Shown: positions 5,402 through 5,882 of the stretch, in pieces
How the letters are laid out: each line of letters opens with the position of its first letter
How positions within the stretch are numbered: the stretch's first letter is position 1
Source of the DNA: Bacteroides_E sp964583185
Lineage (GTDB): Bacteria > Bacteroidota > Bacteroidia > Bacteroidales > Bacteroidaceae
DNA length: 5,882 nt
Direction: 5' to 3'
Assembly (NCBI GenBank): GCA_964583185.1
Contig: CAZOVL010000123.1
Span: 1-5,882 of the forward strand
Position numbers and translations under genes: made by a program
Notes under the pieces: model-generated
Seen by the model: the letters and a program-made list of their open reading frames with translations, nothing else
Databases searched by the model: none
Told to the model about the DNA's origin: nothing

Positions 5402-5882
5402 CGCAATATGTTGGTATATGATAAGAGATATCTACCCATAAATAACTATCAGTTGGTAGTTGGGATGATTGTAAATGAAAAAATAGGGGGAAATAGGTTT
5501 GTAAGGGCGATGGAAATATTGATGTTCAGTTCAAGTACGGATTTTTGTTTTGTTCTGTTTTTTTACTCATTAAATAGGATTCAATAAATCCGAGATTTTC
5601 TGTGTTTCTAGTCGTTTTTTTGTTTTCGTAACTACTTTTTATAATGTGTTTTTTTTATTCCGGTAATATCCCTCTAATTAGCATCTCTTTTTTCTTGTTA
5701 AAATATTGATTAATAAGTATTCATGTGGTTTATTAAAATATTTAAAATCTTATGTCTAATTCCGGGTCTTACTCGGTCTAGGACTTAACGACCTTAGGTC
5801 CTAGACCGATAAAAACTTGAGTTAAGGAATCAATCTACTTTATACTTATAAGTGTTATTTCAACTAAGATGTGGTTTGTCTA
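5402..5882. other. AT-rich intergenic region without a supported gene
   Basis: Upstream of the operon promoter lie about 480 nt in which no frame on either strand gives a convincing protein. The stretch 5530-5760 is especially AT-rich with many T runs. Small dyads are present: AACTATCA/TGGTAGTT (5444-5461), GGATT/AATCC (5577-5591) and the 10-bp palindrome ACTTATAAGT (5844-5853). A plus-strand TAGGTTTG at 5494-5501 fits a -7 box, but only a 25-codon frame follows. No tRNA or known riboswitch was recognised. The 37-bp palindrome at 5773-5809 is the one strong structure and is listed separately. The region may carry the control region of a gene beyond 5882. Confidence 0.6.
5773..5809. repeat. 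37-bp palindrome (16-bp arms, 5-nt centre)
   Basis: Left arm 5773-5788 and right arm 5794-5809 pair over 12 perfect outer base pairs (TCGGTCTAGGAC with GTCCTAGACCGA), then one G:T position, then three more pairs, around a CGACC centre. It is more GC-rich than its surroundings. Neither strand shows a T run after the stem (plus side continues TAAAAACTTG, minus side GTAAGACC), so it does not look like an intrinsic terminator. Each arm has internal symmetry: CTAG tetramers, GACCT-T-AGGTC at 5790-5800 and GGTC-CTA-GACC at 5797-5807. Possible roles are a protein operator, a cruciform or recombination site, or a dispersed palindromic repeat. Confidence 0.75.

Noticed and set aside
5494..5587. Plus-strand TAGGTTTG box followed by a 25-codon frame (5510-5587)
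   Set aside because: The -7 box match is exact, but the -33 match is poor, the start codon would fall at or next to the transcription start, and a short hydrophobic frame in T-rich DNA is expected by chance.
5577..5591. GGATT/AATCC hairpin as a terminator
   Set aside because: The stem has only five pairs, mostly weak, and no T run follows directly.
5757..5770. 14-base repeat TAATTCCGGGTCTT shared with 4837-4850 in the ATPase gene
   Set aside because: A single shared 14-mer in about 6 kb is only mildly unlikely, one copy is in conserved coding sequence, and the flanks do not match.
5402..5882. CRISPR array, tRNA, riboswitch or insertion sequence in the upstream region
   Set aside because: There are no regularly spaced repeats, no cloverleaf-like arms, no riboswitch core I recognise, and no transposase fragment or terminal repeat pair.

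Overview
The window looks like an AT-rich chromosome segment from a member of the phylum Bacteroidota, probably order Bacteroidales. The evidence is a TonB-dependent receptor with an N-terminal carboxypeptidase-regulatory-like domain, a DUF4857-type protein, a Bacteroidota-style promoter (TAnnTTTG -7 box) and weak Shine-Dalgarno signals at most starts. Species cannot be given from the sequence alone. No mobile element, CRISPR array, tRNA or rRNA was seen.

All six recognisable genes lie on the minus strand, so transcription runs from high to low coordinates. From upstream to downstream they are: an ABC transporter ATPase (5289-4405), its small ABC-2 type permease (4390-3719), a membrane-anchored DUF4857-like protein with a large extracytoplasmic domain (3695-2469), an OB-fold-like lipoprotein with a His/Cys cluster (2437-1907), a compact three-helix PepSY-associated membrane protein (1917-1357), and the first 406 codons of a TonB-dependent outer membrane receptor (1218 to beyond position 1). 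The first five are separated by 14, 23 and 31 nt and then overlap by 11 nt, so they are almost certainly one transcript. The receptor follows after 138 nt that contain a perfect 15-bp inverted repeat, so it may be under separate or attenuated control.

The five-gene unit starts downstream of a good promoter candidate (5401-5370) with a short leader. Upstream lies about 480 nt of very AT-rich DNA with no supported gene, containing a 37-bp palindrome (5773-5809) that is not a standard intrinsic terminator.

Taken together the genes span the envelope: an outer membrane receptor, a probable periplasm-facing lipoprotein, an inner membrane PepSY protein of the kind linked to periplasmic metal or siderophore reduction, and an ABC-2 transporter with an anchored partner. 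The best inference is a metal, siderophore or haem acquisition or handling system. The substrate is not visible in the sequence, and the role of an ABC-2 (export or mechanotransmission type) transporter in it is unexplained. That combination is the most interesting aspect of the window.
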